Below, piece after piece: positions 39,001 to 47,391 of a stretch of DNA of 64,000 nt. Under the pieces are notes generated by a model. It searched no databases. It saw only the letters and a list, made by a program, of their open reading frames with translations, and was not told where the DNA came from. Every line of letters begins with the position of its first letter. Position 1 is the stretch's first letter. The position numbers and the translations under genes are program-made. The stretch comes from a bacterium (GTDB taxonomy: Bacteria; Chloroflexota; Anaerolineae; Caldilineales; Caldilineaceae). Location of the stretch: NCBI GenBank assembly GCA_016124945.1, contig WGMT01000021.1, positions 186,001 through 250,000 on the forward strand, read 5' to 3'.

Positions 39001-39566
39001 ATAATCAGATCGTAGCGTTCCAGTGCAACGGAGGGCAACTCGTCTATCAAGATAGGTTTTACAGAGAGGCCGTAGGTACTCAGCAGGTCGGCAAATTGTA
39101 GTGCAGTGGCTTCGCCATCGTCTTCTTTGGCAAAGACGAATGCAACCTCGGCAGTGGTCACCGCCATCGGGCCGCTGATCTCCACTGTGACGGCGGCACT
39201 TTCGGCGGCATTGCCGCCGAAGCAGGGGTAGCCGGCGCAGACGGTGATCTCATGTGACCCGGGCGATGCAAACTTGGGCACAACTAGAGGAACGTTGCCG
39301 AAACTACCCTGGATAAATGTGACTCTGCCCAAGAGTTCACCATCCCACAACAGGGAACCGATGGTATTGTCTGTGGCAAAACCGCCACCGTCGATGGCGA
39401 TCACTGTCCCTGCGGTTGCTTCTTTGGGTTCAACGGCAGAAATGAAGGGGCCACTCTGGGCAACGGCGTTCGGGCTCTGTTGCAGGGCGACGAAGCCCGT
39501 CAACAAACCCAAAAACAACAAGCAAACAAAAATTGCTCTCCTGAAAATCGGGCGCATGCTTCGCAT
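36006..39566 (-). CDS. Large secreted protein with IPT/TIG domain and HELGH metallopeptidase motif
   Basis: This protein has about 1,186 residues. The signal peptide (RRAIFVCLLFLGLLTGFVAL, cleavage after AVAQS) shows export. An IPT/TIG-like domain follows (VEPKEATAGTVIAIDGGGF), then regions without a clear family. HELGH (codons at 37323-37337, about residue 744) is followed by FDTY at the same spacing as the HExxH...FDEY motif of CLCA-type zinc metalloproteases. The C-terminal part is beta-rich (CARDB/Ig-like). Six-residue tails such as IYLPAIQR suggest a surface or secreted fate. ATG 39566 is preferred over 39581 because GGAG lies 9 bases upstream. Protease activity is inferred from the motif only. 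Confidence 0.7.
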   Translation of the reverse strand: MRSMRPIFRRAIFVCLLFLGLLTGFVALQQSPNAVAQSGPFISAVEPKEATAGTVIAIDGGGFATDNTIGSLLWDGELLGRVTFIQGSFGNVPLVVPKFASPGSHEITVCAGYPCFGGNAAESAAVTVEISGPMAVTTAEVAFVFAKEDDGEATALQFADLLSTYGLSVKPILIDELPSVALERYDLIIVGSNTGEGERWGRPDLVDLMAKVPRILALGQGGYALLGKIEPALGYPNGELNLGHQGIIALANSGLDFAKTPHGFKAWSQRALALAQSRTTAINIPKPPSAAIPLAQTAVFDPSTQNVVLSHGCRTFWGFDMPPAQMTPSGRALFANTVFFALGAGCDFNVETYCSLLTSPADIPSRAVINFDEWPTATVLGDRYLDSLGVRFDNNQQTRAITYADNVNDPGKSFSPPNVAINDAVVGNSAGIPMRIEFPPGRSHVGFRLGNGNGNSAQITAFDANNTFICQFQTPAIADSHTTFAGIYDAQGRIAAVTIDYGDSGLSESIDDLVFGPALYAEDIRFCRGPQSGCDPVAGATVHLLRNGAPTGDLLTSDDNGYLLQREKVQFGDTLWASTLLSATNTYSYYLTNPASAQVQISAFAAETGMTIHLDQPLILHDLAIATQWDLTANTGYQAELIQRIIDASNHLYDFTDGQMALGQVTVYQNYDEWNNADVRIYASNVMRPQAEIGGVVTALTTDPLMPTVQYNPGFVYMGSNWDRTGKPVGGDLIDPDWSVALAHELGHYLLFLFDTYLSLNENNEAVEIDTCTGSAMGFAYLEENTEFVFDTTHWGSACGNTLANQTLGRTEWDTIKLWYQYVRVPTVVNNGPFAPPVPLTQIEFVLPSSPTTPIPDQTFSLGYQNGETASAAARGWLIVDQRVQDQGSPISGTTTLTLNNAQLGDRFCLFDISPQGSRRQFGCEVIEFDDNTLTLRKDENWAPVIQLSPVTSRTINISVTQAVAAGTQLQATIYPEDQNTATTIDLVSQGDTHTGTFVSPIPATSAYVSVNVAEAASEEVPRREVIIGYGVGGSGAYGPAWRLGGAPIISSDGQAEYAFEENTTLTDDQYVVWQSMAGSPGDELDVDLAGNAYRLLARPESLAEGGTLSIRLPGTPPPTARSHAAITDELEIHFWTGSEWVPIGSRLVEDPQGGAKVIGKSRGIGVYALLEPQQFNTIYLPAIQR

Positions 39567-39735
39567 TTTCGAATTCTCCATTCAAGTGGGCATCTGTCGA
39601 AGAAGTGAAATGACGTATGCCGGGGCGCGCCGACCAATGGTTGGATTTCCTACGTATGTCACTGCGGTATGCGCCTGCGGTGTGTGGACCACAGACTGAC
39701 ACCGTAAGATGTCAATGCACATCTAGGAAAGTGGG

Positions 39736-40476
39736 TCACCAATCGCTTTCGGAGTAGTTGGCCTCGATACGACTGTCGCGTTCGGCCACCACTCGATTGA
39801 GATCGAGGATGTAGATGATGCCGCGGTCGTACTCGATCAGGCCACGCTTGCGCCAATCCCCCAAAAGCCGGTTGATCCATTCGCGGCGGGCGCCTACCAT
39901 CGACGCCAAATCTGTCTGATTGAGTGAAAGATCGACTTTGTAGCTTTCGCCTTCGCCTGTCTTCTGACCATATCTTTCTGTGTAGTAGAGCAGAATATGT
40001 AGCAGCCGCCCCGCCGCATCAAACTGAGCAATCGACTCGGCGAAGGATGCTGTCCAGTCGAGTTTTTGGGAAAGCAACTGGGCCAGGCTCAATGCCAGAG
40101 TCGGCACATTCTCTAGATGATAAATGAACCGTTCCTGTGACATGGTGAGCAACGAGACGCTGCCAATCGCCTTGGCTGAAGCATTGCGTGGACGGTTGCT
40201 GATGGCCGCTTGCTCGCCGATAATGTCGTCTGTTGAAAAGATGGTGATCGACGTCTCATTTCCCGATGGGCTGATCTTGAAGATCCGCACCTTCCCCTTG
40301 ATTACAACGTAGATCTCTCTACTTTCATCGCCCTGGCGGAAGATGATTTCGTCGCGGGTATACTCGCGAACTCGAAAGTCTTCGACGAGACGTTCCAAGT
40401 CTGCCGTCTTTAACGCTGCAAAGAGCGGGATCTGTTTCAACCGGGTAATTCTTTGTGCCGTCTGTCGATCTGGCAT
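39736..40476 (-). CDS. Crp/Fnr-family transcription regulator
   Basis: This 246-residue protein has an N-terminal cyclic-nucleotide-binding-type barrel (about 15-130; [20 protein letters not shown]), a dimer helix, and a C-terminal winged helix ([21 protein letters not shown]). The sensing pocket reads [15 protein letters not shown], without the Cys ligands of Fnr, so it may bind a cyclic nucleotide or another small effector. GGGAAGAGG precedes the ATG at 40476, better than the upstream start at 40557. A nucleotide-cyclase gene lies at 31741-35922, so a cAMP circuit is possible. Confidence 0.88.
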   Translation of the reverse strand: MPDRQTAQRITRLKQIPLFAALKTADLERLVEDFRVREYTRDEIIFRQGDESREIYVVIKGKVRIFKISPSGNETSITIFSTDDIIGEQAAISNRPRNASAKAIGSVSLLTMSQERFIYHLENVPTLALSLAQLLSQKLDWTASFAESIAQFDAAGRLLHILLYYTERYGQKTGEGESYKVDLSLNQTDLASMVGARREWINRLLGDWRKRGLIEYDRGIIYILDLNRVVAERDSRIEANYSESDW

Positions 40477-40727
40477 AACCTCTTCCCATTCTTGTCTTTC
40501 GTAAAGATTGTGTCGATAAGCCGGTGCACTGCCCTGATGTGCATTACCGCACATCATCCGATTCTATTGACATTTACAGTGGATTCTCCGGGTGTCTCTT
40601 TTACAGGCGCCGAAGCAACCAGAGGATACTGGTGAATAAATATACTTTCTGAAACTTAGCGGCAATGACATGTACCTGCTATTATATACTAAAGCGATAT
40701 ATTCTTCAGCTAAGGTATCGACCCTAC

Positions 40728-41090
40728 ATGACGCTTTTTGATTGGTTGCTCATTGGTCATTTTGTTGGTGACTGGGCATTTCAGAATGAGTGGATGGTCC
40801 GCCACAAACAATCGGCTTTACTTAACCGTGCCGTCTTCGTTCACTGCGCGGTGTATACAGCCGTTTTGATGCTGATATTGTTTTTTCAGCAACAAGCTTA
40901 CTCGGTATATACCTACTTCGTTTTTGGCGGGGTTATTTTTATCTCTCATTGGCTGATCGATGCACCCAATTTGGCCGCGTACTGGATGCGGGTCTTCCAG
41001 CAGAGTCATGTCCTCTTTGTGCGGATTGTGGTGGATCAAATTTTTCATCTGTTCATTCTGGGTGTCCTGGTAGAATTTTTGCTTGCTTAG
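40728..41090 (+). CDS. DUF3307 membrane protein
   Basis: This 120-residue integral membrane protein has three or four hydrophobic segments. The family signature is LLIGHFVGDWAFQNEWMVRHK at the N-terminus, and HWLIDAPNLAA in the second half. The function of DUF3307 is unknown. The ATG at 40728 is chosen because the family motif begins there; an upstream in-frame ATG at 40665 adds a Cys/Tyr-rich extension. It converges on the phosphatase-like gene. Confidence 0.75.
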   Translation: MTLFDWLLIGHFVGDWAFQNEWMVRHKQSALLNRAVFVHCAVYTAVLMLILFFQQQAYSVYTYFVFGGVIFISHWLIDAPNLAAYWMRVFQQSHVLFVRIVVDQIFHLFILGVLVEFLLA

Positions 41091-41110
41091 GAGAAACCAG
41101 ATAAATGATG

Positions 41111-41200
41111 ATCCACGAAGACACACGAAGATCCACGAAGACACACGAAGACACACGAAGACACACGAAGATCCACGAAGATACACGAAGATACACGAAG
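41111..41200. repeat. Nine in-phase copies of a 10-bp repeat
   Basis: The unit A[CT][AC]CACGAAG occurs nine times without interruption, with ATCCACGAAG, ACACACGAAG and ATACACGAAG as variants. The period equals one helical turn. The complementary words CTTCGTGT and CTTCGTGGATC recur at 54549-54600. Confidence 0.85.
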
Positions 41201-41230
41201 TGCAGAAAAAAGAAGACACCGAAAAATAGA

Positions 41231-41262
41231 GAACCCGCCGAGAACGCTCTCTGGCGGGTTTC
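41231..41262. terminator. Hairpin terminator between DUF3307 and phosphatase-like genes
   Basis: GAACCCGCCGAGA and TCTCTGGCGGGTTTC pair around ACGC with one mismatch. On the minus strand the stem is followed by CTCTATTTTT, which fits termination of the minus-strand gene cluster. Confidence 0.7.
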
Positions 41263-41295
41263 AATAGCCTTCTTCGTTTGTGCCCCCACTCTAAT

Positions 41296-41772
41296 TTAAA
41301 ACTTACTCAGCCTTTCCATCAGCGACACGATGGCCGTTTCGATTTCGGCCATTGCCACTTCTGCGCTGGCTAAATTCAGATCATGGATGTGCCAATACTC
41401 GATCCGATCTTCCCAGCGAGGGAAACGTTCCGCCATCATGGGGCGGTGTTCTGCTTCTTTAAGCGCGATGACAAGATCGGCTTCGGCCAAGTGATCCGTT
41501 GTCAATTGCATGGGCGCACGTGGATCCGTCGGCAGGGTAACAGCGCGCTCGGTTAAGGCTTGCAGCGTACGCGTGGAGATCGGCCCGACGTTGTGATTGG
41601 GGCGATCTACCACCAGGCCGTACGAGTCGGCGACCCAGTCGATCCCTCGGCGCTCGGCCAGGTGGTTGAACAAGTGCTCGGCAAAGCGGCTGCGGTAATA
41701 GTTCCCCGAACAGAGGAAGAGAATCTTCGATTTTCTGTCTCCATTGTTCATACCCCCATTACTCTTTGACAT
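41296..41772 (-). CDS. Low-molecular-weight protein-tyrosine-phosphatase-like / arsenate reductase-like protein
   Basis: This 158-residue protein has the CX5R active-site loop near the N-terminus (Cys21 to Arg27 in LFLCSGNYYRSRFAE), the mark of LMW phosphatases and thioredoxin-coupled arsenate reductases. The acid residue may be the Asp in HIHDLN near residue 128. The resolving cysteines of arsenate reductase are not evident, so phosphatase is more likely. The start at 41772 overlaps the end of the L,D-transpeptidase gene by 14 bases; ATG 41751 is the alternative. Confidence 0.78.
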   Translation of the reverse strand: MSKSNGGMNNGDRKSKILFLCSGNYYRSRFAEHLFNHLAERRGIDWVADSYGLVVDRPNHNVGPISTRTLQALTERAVTLPTDPRAPMQLTTDHLAEADLVIALKEAEHRPMMAERFPRWEDRIEYWHIHDLNLASAEVAMAEIETAIVSLMERLSKF

Positions 41773-42964
41773 AGACCTCTGTCCCTACACTGGCCCACTC
41801 GTAGAGTGCAGATGCCTCGTCCAGCCGCATATTGACACAGCCGTGACTCATGGTCTGCCCAAAATTGTCGTGCCAGTAGGCGCCGTGAATGGCATAGCCG
41901 GCAAAGAAATACATCACCGAGGGTACGTTGGGCAGATCGTAGCCGGGGCCGCGCATGCGTTGGGCCGGGATCTTGGTGCGGATGTTGTAGCGCCCCAAGA
42001 CAGTCGGCGTGGCCGGGCGCCCGGTGCTGACAATCGTGTGCATGACAGCGACATCGCCCTGGTAGGCCGTCAGCGTCTGCTCACTCAGGTCTACTTCAAT
42101 GCGGCGCAGGCCGTCTGCCGGGGCGGCGCTGGTATCCAACCCCGTGCGCAAGGACGGTTCCGCCGCTGCCTGTGTAGCCTCTGGAATCGTAGCTGCAAGG
42201 CGGGCGTTGCCGTTGCGCAAGGTGACGGGCGTGTAATATTCCTCGTAGTTGAGGTTGCTGTGTACCACACGCAGGCGCAGCAGATGTTCGCCGTCTGGGA
42301 ACTGTCTTGTGTCCACTTCAGCGAAGGTGCCCGGCGACGGCATAGACGATTCTCCCAATGCCACAAAGTGTGCCTGTGCCGGGTCGCGATTGAGCAGAAG
42401 GTCGATCTGCCATTTGCGGAAGGTGGGATGTGTAGCGATACCGCGTAACGAGACAACACCCTGTAGCGATTCACCGGCCAGTTGCAGGCCGTTGGGATCG
42501 TCTTCGTCGCCGGCGAGGATCAGTGCGGGTTGAGTGGGCGCTACCGTCACCTCCTGTGCGGGCTGTGCCGGCGCGGGCGCCGAGGTACTGCCATTGGCGA
42601 AAGTGATGGGGGTAAAGTATTCGTCGTAGTTGAGGTTGCTGTGCACCACCCGCAGCCGCAACAGGTGATCGCCGTCGGGATAGTCTGTGCTGTTGAGGGC
42701 GGTGAGGCGGCTGGCAGCGTTGAGTGGATCCTCACCCCAGGCGATGAAGGTGGCATCGGCGGCGTTGCCGTCAATTAACAGATCCAATTGCCATTTCCGA
42801 AAGCTGGGGTGGTCTGCCACTCCCTGAACTTCTACTGTACCAGCCACAATGCCGTTGCCGTTGAGCAAAACGCCATTGCCGTCTTGTGCCGAAGCTGGCG
42901 TCACCGGCCAGATCAAACCCAGACAAAACAGGCAAAACAAACTAAGCGCGAACCGTCGAATCAT
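41759..42964 (-). CDS. L,D-transpeptidase (YkuD family) with two extracytoplasmic repeats
   Basis: This 401-residue exported enzyme forms 3-3 peptidoglycan cross-links or anchors wall polymers. A signal peptide (LFCLFCLGLIWPVTPASAQ) is followed by two tandem 85-residue repeats, each with the pattern HP[ST]FRKWQ[IL]DLL...GEHLLRLRVVHSNLNY[DE]EY. The YkuD domain begins near residue 285 (RIEVDLSEQTLTAYQGD) and ends with the catalytic motif SHGCVNMR. GGAGG lies 5 bases before the ATG at 42964. The C-terminal domain of the RodZ-like protein at 10143 looks like a third, more distant copy of the repeat. Confidence 0.9.
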   Translation of the reverse strand: MIRRFALSLFCLFCLGLIWPVTPASAQDGNGVLLNGNGIVAGTVEVQGVADHPSFRKWQLDLLIDGNAADATFIAWGEDPLNAASRLTALNSTDYPDGDHLLRLRVVHSNLNYDEYFTPITFANGSTSAPAPAQPAQEVTVAPTQPALILAGDEDDPNGLQLAGESLQGVVSLRGIATHPTFRKWQIDLLLNRDPAQAHFVALGESSMPSPGTFAEVDTRQFPDGEHLLRLRVVHSNLNYEEYYTPVTLRNGNARLAATIPEATQAAAEPSLRTGLDTSAAPADGLRRIEVDLSEQTLTAYQGDVAVMHTIVSTGRPATPTVLGRYNIRTKIPAQRMRGPGYDLPNVPSVMYFFAGYAIHGAYWHDNFGQTMSHGCVNMRLDEASALYEWASVGTEVYVKE

Positions 42965-43164
42965 TCTGGCCTCCATTGGGAAGTCTCGTGCAATCATTTA
43001 CGTGCAATCATTGGGGATTAAGCGGGCTGCTGTGGGAGAGGGCCACACCGCGCAAAAGGCGAGAGATTTGGTGTAATCAATCCTATTATCAGGCAAGATA
43101 CCCGGTGTCGCAAGCAGGCAAATTTACTGGAATTTATTTGACGCCTAGTGCATAGCGGCGCAAA

Positions 43165-43839
43165 TCAGTCGCTGTAGTCTGAAGATATGCGGAGCGAGCC
43201 ACCAAAACGAACCAGATAGAGCGCCACGGCCGCAGCACTGGCGACATTCAGGGATCCTTTGTTGCCTAGCATTGGCAGTTCGTAGATCGCCTGACAGCGT
43301 GCCAGCAACTCAGGATCGACGCCACACGTTTCACTGCCTACGATGATTGCAGTCGGCCCTGCCGGCTGTGTTGCCTCTGTCAGTGGGCGGGCCGACGGGT
43401 GGATCTCCATTGCCCACAGCGCCACACCGGCAGCGTGCAAGCTGTCGGCGGCGTGCAGCGCGTTGCGATGATAGTGCCAGGGGATCGCCGTCTCTGCGCC
43501 CAGCGCCGTCTTCGCCACTTTGGGGTGTTCAGGTGTGGGCGTAATCCCGCAAAGGTGAATTTCGGTGACGCCCACGGCATCGGCGGTGCGGAAGATCGAC
43601 CCGACGTTGTACGTACTGCGCAAGTTGTCGAGGATCACGTAGAGTGGGGGCGACAGTGGCTCCGTCTCGATTTCTTGTTTGCGGGAAGGCCAGTGGGCCG
43701 GCGCGTGCTTTTCCAGCGCGGGGCTGCGCCGCGTCTCCGTGCCACACAAGGGGCAGTGTAGCCCTCGCAGATCAAACGTTTCGGCGGGGAAGCGCAGGGC
43801 ACAGATTGGATTGGTACATTCGCAGATTTGCCAGGGCAT
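43165..43839 (-). CDS. SpoU/TrmH-family RNA 2'-O-methyltransferase with N-terminal Cys cluster
   Basis: This 224-residue SPOUT enzyme carries the family motifs LYVILDNLRSTYNVGSIFRT, IIVGSETCGVDPELL, and LPMLGNKGSLNVASAAAVAL. It should methylate a ribose in tRNA or rRNA using SAM. The N-terminal 40 residues have five Cys (C-E-C, C, CPLC) arranged like a zinc ribbon, an uncommon addition that could bind RNA. The ribosome binding site is weak. The RNA target cannot be deduced. Confidence 0.85.
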   Translation of the reverse strand: MPWQICECTNPICALRFPAETFDLRGLHCPLCGTETRRSPALEKHAPAHWPSRKQEIETEPLSPPLYVILDNLRSTYNVGSIFRTADAVGVTEIHLCGITPTPEHPKVAKTALGAETAIPWHYHRNALHAADSLHAAGVALWAMEIHPSARPLTEATQPAGPTAIIVGSETCGVDPELLARCQAIYELPMLGNKGSLNVASAAAVALYLVRFGGSLRISSDYSD

Positions 43840-43881
43840 GGGCGGTGATTGGGTGATTCGCTGAGTGGGTGACTAAGCAAA

Positions 43882-43925
43882 AAGAAAGACCCGCGGATTC
43901 GGCTGTGACAGCGGTCCGCGGGTCT
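43882..43925 (-). terminator. Terminator after the phosphofructokinase gene
   Basis: AGACCCGCGGA and its complement form an 11-bp stem at 43887-43925. On the minus strand TTTCTTTTTG follows, giving a classical intrinsic terminator. Confidence 0.8.
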
Positions 43926-43999
43926 GTGTTGGCGCGTTTGGCGATTGGCTGCGGCCTGTTTGTTCCCAGTCCCCAATCCCCAATCCCTAGTTCCCAGCT

Positions 44000-45166
44000 T
44001 TAGTACAGGAACATGGGCTTGCCCAGGGCTCGGCGCAGTTTGGGCCGATATTGTTTGGCGTCGTAGAGCTCGTCTACGTCCACACGCTTAAGGCCGCTGG
44101 TGACGGTGCTCATGGGGATGTGGGTGTAGGTGCCGTCGCGCAGCGCCACCATGCGCCCGCTGGCGCCGCTGATGATTAGATCCATGGCGGCGTTGGCAAA
44201 GTTGACGGCCACCATCAGGTCGAGCGCGTCGGGGGCGCCGGAGCGCATGAGGTAGGCGACGCGCTGATTGATGATGTCTTCGCCGGTGAGTTTCTTCAGC
44301 GCTTCGCCGGTGATCTCACCAATGCCGCCCAACTTGCGGTGACCGTAGGCGTCGGCTTCGCCATATTCCACCACTTTGCCGCCCACCATGTGTGCGCCTT
44401 CGCTAATGGTGACCATACAGTAGTTGCTGGGGTTGTTGCGCTTGTCTTGCAGCACATATTCGGCCAGCTTCTCGGGATCGTAGGGCACTTCGGAGATGAT
44501 GGCGCGTTCCACACCAGCCAGGTAGGAGCTGATCAGGCTGGTTTCGCCGGAATTGCGGCCAAAGAGTTCCACCACGGCGATGCGTTCGTGGGAGCCGGCG
44601 CTGGTGCGCAACTGGTGAATGAACTGCACGCTGCGGGTGACGGCGGTGCTGAAGCCGATGCAATAGTCGGTGCCGTAGACATCGTTGTCCATCGTCTTTG
44701 GGATCGCGATGACAGGGAAGCCTTCGCTGTGCAGGCGTTCGCCATAGCTCAACGTGTCGTCGCCGCCGATGGGAATGAGCCGTTCAATGCCCAGGTACTC
44801 CAAATTGCGCAATACATGGGGTGTGAAGTCGCGCAGGCTGGTATCTTTGGCCTCGGCGTCGAGATGCTCGGGGTCGCGCAGGAAATCGGGCACATCCTTG
44901 GGCTTCACCTTGCCGGGATTGGTGCGGCTGGTGTGAAGCATTGTGCCGCCGGTGCGATCGATAGTGCGTACGGCGTTTTTGTCGAGCTTCATCAGGTTTT
45001 TGGCGGCGCTCTCTGGTTCGTCGCGGTTGAACTCCAGGAGGCCACCCCAACCGCGACGAATGCCGACGACTTCGTGTCCTTCGTCGATGGCGCGGTTGAC
45101 GACTGCCTTGATACAAGGATTCAGGCCGGGAACGTCACCGCCGCCGGTTAGGATACCAATTTTCAT
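44000..45166 (-). CDS. pfkA: 6-phosphofructokinase, residues of the pyrophosphate-dependent type
   Basis: This glycolytic enzyme has 388 residues. The N-terminal loop is GGGDVPGLN, and the phosphoryl-donor loop reads GGDDT (Asp137) where ATP enzymes have GGDG. The catalytic loop is PKTMDND with Lys157 where ATP enzymes usually have Gly. In studied enzymes Asp plus Lys at these two sites marks use of pyrophosphate, so it is better called PPi-PFK by residues, though it may accept ATP. Other family motifs are GRNSG and the C-terminal KR...RP. It stands alone with a downstream terminator. Confidence 0.85.
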   Translation of the reverse strand: MKIGILTGGGDVPGLNPCIKAVVNRAIDEGHEVVGIRRGWGGLLEFNRDEPESAAKNLMKLDKNAVRTIDRTGGTMLHTSRTNPGKVKPKDVPDFLRDPEHLDAEAKDTSLRDFTPHVLRNLEYLGIERLIPIGGDDTLSYGERLHSEGFPVIAIPKTMDNDVYGTDYCIGFSTAVTRSVQFIHQLRTSAGSHERIAVVELFGRNSGETSLISSYLAGVERAIISEVPYDPEKLAEYVLQDKRNNPSNYCMVTISEGAHMVGGKVVEYGEADAYGHRKLGGIGEITGEALKKLTGEDIINQRVAYLMRSGAPDALDLMVAVNFANAAMDLIISGASGRMVALRDGTYTHIPMSTVTSGLKRVDVDELYDAKQYRPKLRRALGKPMFLY

Positions 45167-45348
45167 AGCTGCTCACTTTCTTCGTGCATTTGAATCAGAT
45201 GCAAACAGTGGATCGTTGTTGATCGGGCTACATGTGTGGTGGGTCCCGGCGTCAAAGCGCGCACATTGGGGGCAATCCGGCGCGCCAACGCAAACGGAGC
45301 TATGAAAATAATACGCAAGGGAGGCTACGGATGCAAATCAGTGACGGT

Positions 45349-47391
45349 TCATTCGGCTTTGGTTTTAAGCGGGGTGCGTAGGATTACGCTGGTGCCATGA
45401 CCGGGGGTCGATTCGATTTCGAGGGTGCCGCCCAGGATCTCGATACGTTCCTGCACACTGTGCAAACCAAAACCACCGCGGTGACGATGCTTGTTGTGCA
45501 GCGCATCTGGATCGAAACCGTCACCACTGTCGATGACTTTGAGCACACAGTTGTTTTCATCCGCAGTGAGGACAATGTCGGCTGTGTCGACGCCGGCATG
45601 TTTTGCCACATTGAAAAGCAACTCCCGCACGATCTGAAAGAGGAGCGTACGCTTGCTTTCGTCGGCAATCTTCACCGCCGAAAGCGCTCCCGTGTCTACG
45701 TGGAGGTTATGGCGCAGGTGCATCTGCTCGGCCAACCAGATGAGCGCCGTCCGTAGGTCTTCTTCTTTGAGAACCGGCGGGCTGAGATCTACAGTGAGGA
45801 CACGCGTACGCTGGATCGCTTCGTCGAGCATCGTGCGCATGGTTTCGATGTGCTTGAACAACTGTTGCCAGGTGGAATCTTGTAAATCCTGGTTGAGCAG
45901 GTGCAGGCGCATTTGTAGCCCGTAAAGAATCTGCTGCAAGTCGTCGTGGAGGAATTGAGAAATGCGCTGGCGCTCTTCCTGCTCTGCCTGGGTAAGCGCC
46001 AGCGTCAGCCGCCGTGTCTGTTCGGTGCGGCGTTGTACACGCTGTTCTAGGGTGGTGGTCAGATCTTGCAGGGCGCGCTCGGTCTCCTTTTGACGTGTAA
46101 TGTCTTGCAGCGAGGTGACAAAGAGCGTTCGCCCGCTGGGGTCATCTTGAATAGGACGACCATTGAATCGCCCGATCCAGCGTCGTCCATGGTGACGACT
46201 GGTGATCTCCAGTTCGAGATCGCGAAACGGCTCAAAGCGCAATGCCTTCATCGCCGGCCATTCTTCGAAGGGGACCGCTTGACCGTCTAGTGTGCGGACG
46301 TTGTACACCGCTTGGAGTGCGTCCACCTCTTTGAAATCAGGGGGGATGCCGATGGCGGGGTCGATGCCGTTCATTTGCAGGCCCACGGAATTCATCATGA
46401 GCAGATTGCCGTTGCTGTCTTGTAGGGCAACGCCTTCGCTGATGCTGTTGAAGACGACTTGCAGCCGTGTGCGGCTTTCTTCCGCCAGCCGCCGCGCCGC
46501 CTGGATTTCGGCCTCGGCGCGTTTGCGTTCGCTGATCTCCCGCGCATAGATCGACATGCCTTTGGTGGACGGGTAGAGGTTGAACTCGAACCAGCGCCCA
46601 CTGCCCGGCTCTTGCACCTCGCCGTGTACAGGGCGCAGTTCCGTGAGCGCTTCGGTGAAGAGTGGTTCGATGTCCATGCCCTCTAGTTCGGGGATGGTCT
46701 CGCAAATGCGCCGACCCATTTGGATACGGCGGCCCATAAGTTGGCGCAGGTGACGATTGGCATAGGTGATCTTGCCTTCACTGTCCATCGCCACAAAGAT
46801 ATCGCCGATGCGATCCAGTATCTCGCGCATCTCTTGCCGGCTTGTTTGCAGTGCTTGCCGTGCTTCCCGTTCTGTTTGCAGCAAATCGCGCACTTCGAAC
46901 TGCCGCCGACGGTCGGCCAGCGCCGACTGCATCACCGAAATCAACGTCCCCACCGGCACAGGGCGGTGTAACAGCGATACATTGCGCCGCCCACCCAAGA
47001 GCGCCAGGGTCGATTCGTAGCGCGACTGGGTCGGTTCCTCGCCGCTGAACACGATCACGGGCAGATCCGACCAGACCTGCTGCGAGGTGAGGAAGGCGGC
47101 GATGATGGGCGTTGTGGCAGTGGTTAGCGCCTCTTCGAGCAGGAGCAACACGCCTGCACTGTTGAGATTGGCGGCCAACTCTGTGGCGTCAGTGTAGATG
47201 ACACAAGGCATGCCTGCGCTCTCCAACATTCGGCGCGCCACATCTGCGGTGCGCCCAAGTGGTGCAACGATGATGATCTCAGCGTGTTCGTTCCCTGTGC
47301 GTTCGTTCCCGGTGTGCCCACTCTCCGTGTACCCACTCTCCGTGTACCCACTCTCCTCAGCGCGCCCCGTGTACGGCATGTTAGTCTGCAT
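45349..47391 (-). CDS. PAS-domain sensor histidine kinase with degenerate receiver-like N-terminus
   Basis: This 680-residue kinase starts at about 47391 (ATG overlapping the upstream stop by 11 bases; a TTG at 47418 and ATG at 47379 are alternatives). After a short repetitive head (GYTES-type pentamers, GNERTGNEH) comes a receiver-like domain whose phospho-acceptor site reads VLLLLEEAL, without the Asp. Two PAS domains follow (ILDRIGDIFVAMDSEGKITY; VFNSISEGVALQDSNGNLLM). The catalytic region has the His box RQRISQFLHDDLQQILYGLQ and a HATPase domain (VRELLFNVAKHAG; DSGDGFD; GFGLHSVQER). It is the last gene of a four-gene signalling operon. Confidence 0.85.
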   Translation of the reverse strand: MQTNMPYTGRAEESGYTESGYTESGHTGNERTGNEHAEIIIVAPLGRTADVARRMLESAGMPCVIYTDATELAANLNSAGVLLLLEEALTTATTPIIAAFLTSQQVWSDLPVIVFSGEEPTQSRYESTLALLGGRRNVSLLHRPVPVGTLISVMQSALADRRRQFEVRDLLQTEREARQALQTSRQEMREILDRIGDIFVAMDSEGKITYANRHLRQLMGRRIQMGRRICETIPELEGMDIEPLFTEALTELRPVHGEVQEPGSGRWFEFNLYPSTKGMSIYAREISERKRAEAEIQAARRLAEESRTRLQVVFNSISEGVALQDSNGNLLMMNSVGLQMNGIDPAIGIPPDFKEVDALQAVYNVRTLDGQAVPFEEWPAMKALRFEPFRDLELEITSRHHGRRWIGRFNGRPIQDDPSGRTLFVTSLQDITRQKETERALQDLTTTLEQRVQRRTEQTRRLTLALTQAEQEERQRISQFLHDDLQQILYGLQMRLHLLNQDLQDSTWQQLFKHIETMRTMLDEAIQRTRVLTVDLSPPVLKEEDLRTALIWLAEQMHLRHNLHVDTGALSAVKIADESKRTLLFQIVRELLFNVAKHAGVDTADIVLTADENNCVLKVIDSGDGFDPDALHNKHRHRGGFGLHSVQERIEILGGTLEIESTPGHGTSVILRTPLKTKAE

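Noticed and set aside
41111..41200. CRISPR-like array
   Set aside because: The nine units are contiguous 10-mers with no unique spacers, and there are no cas genes.
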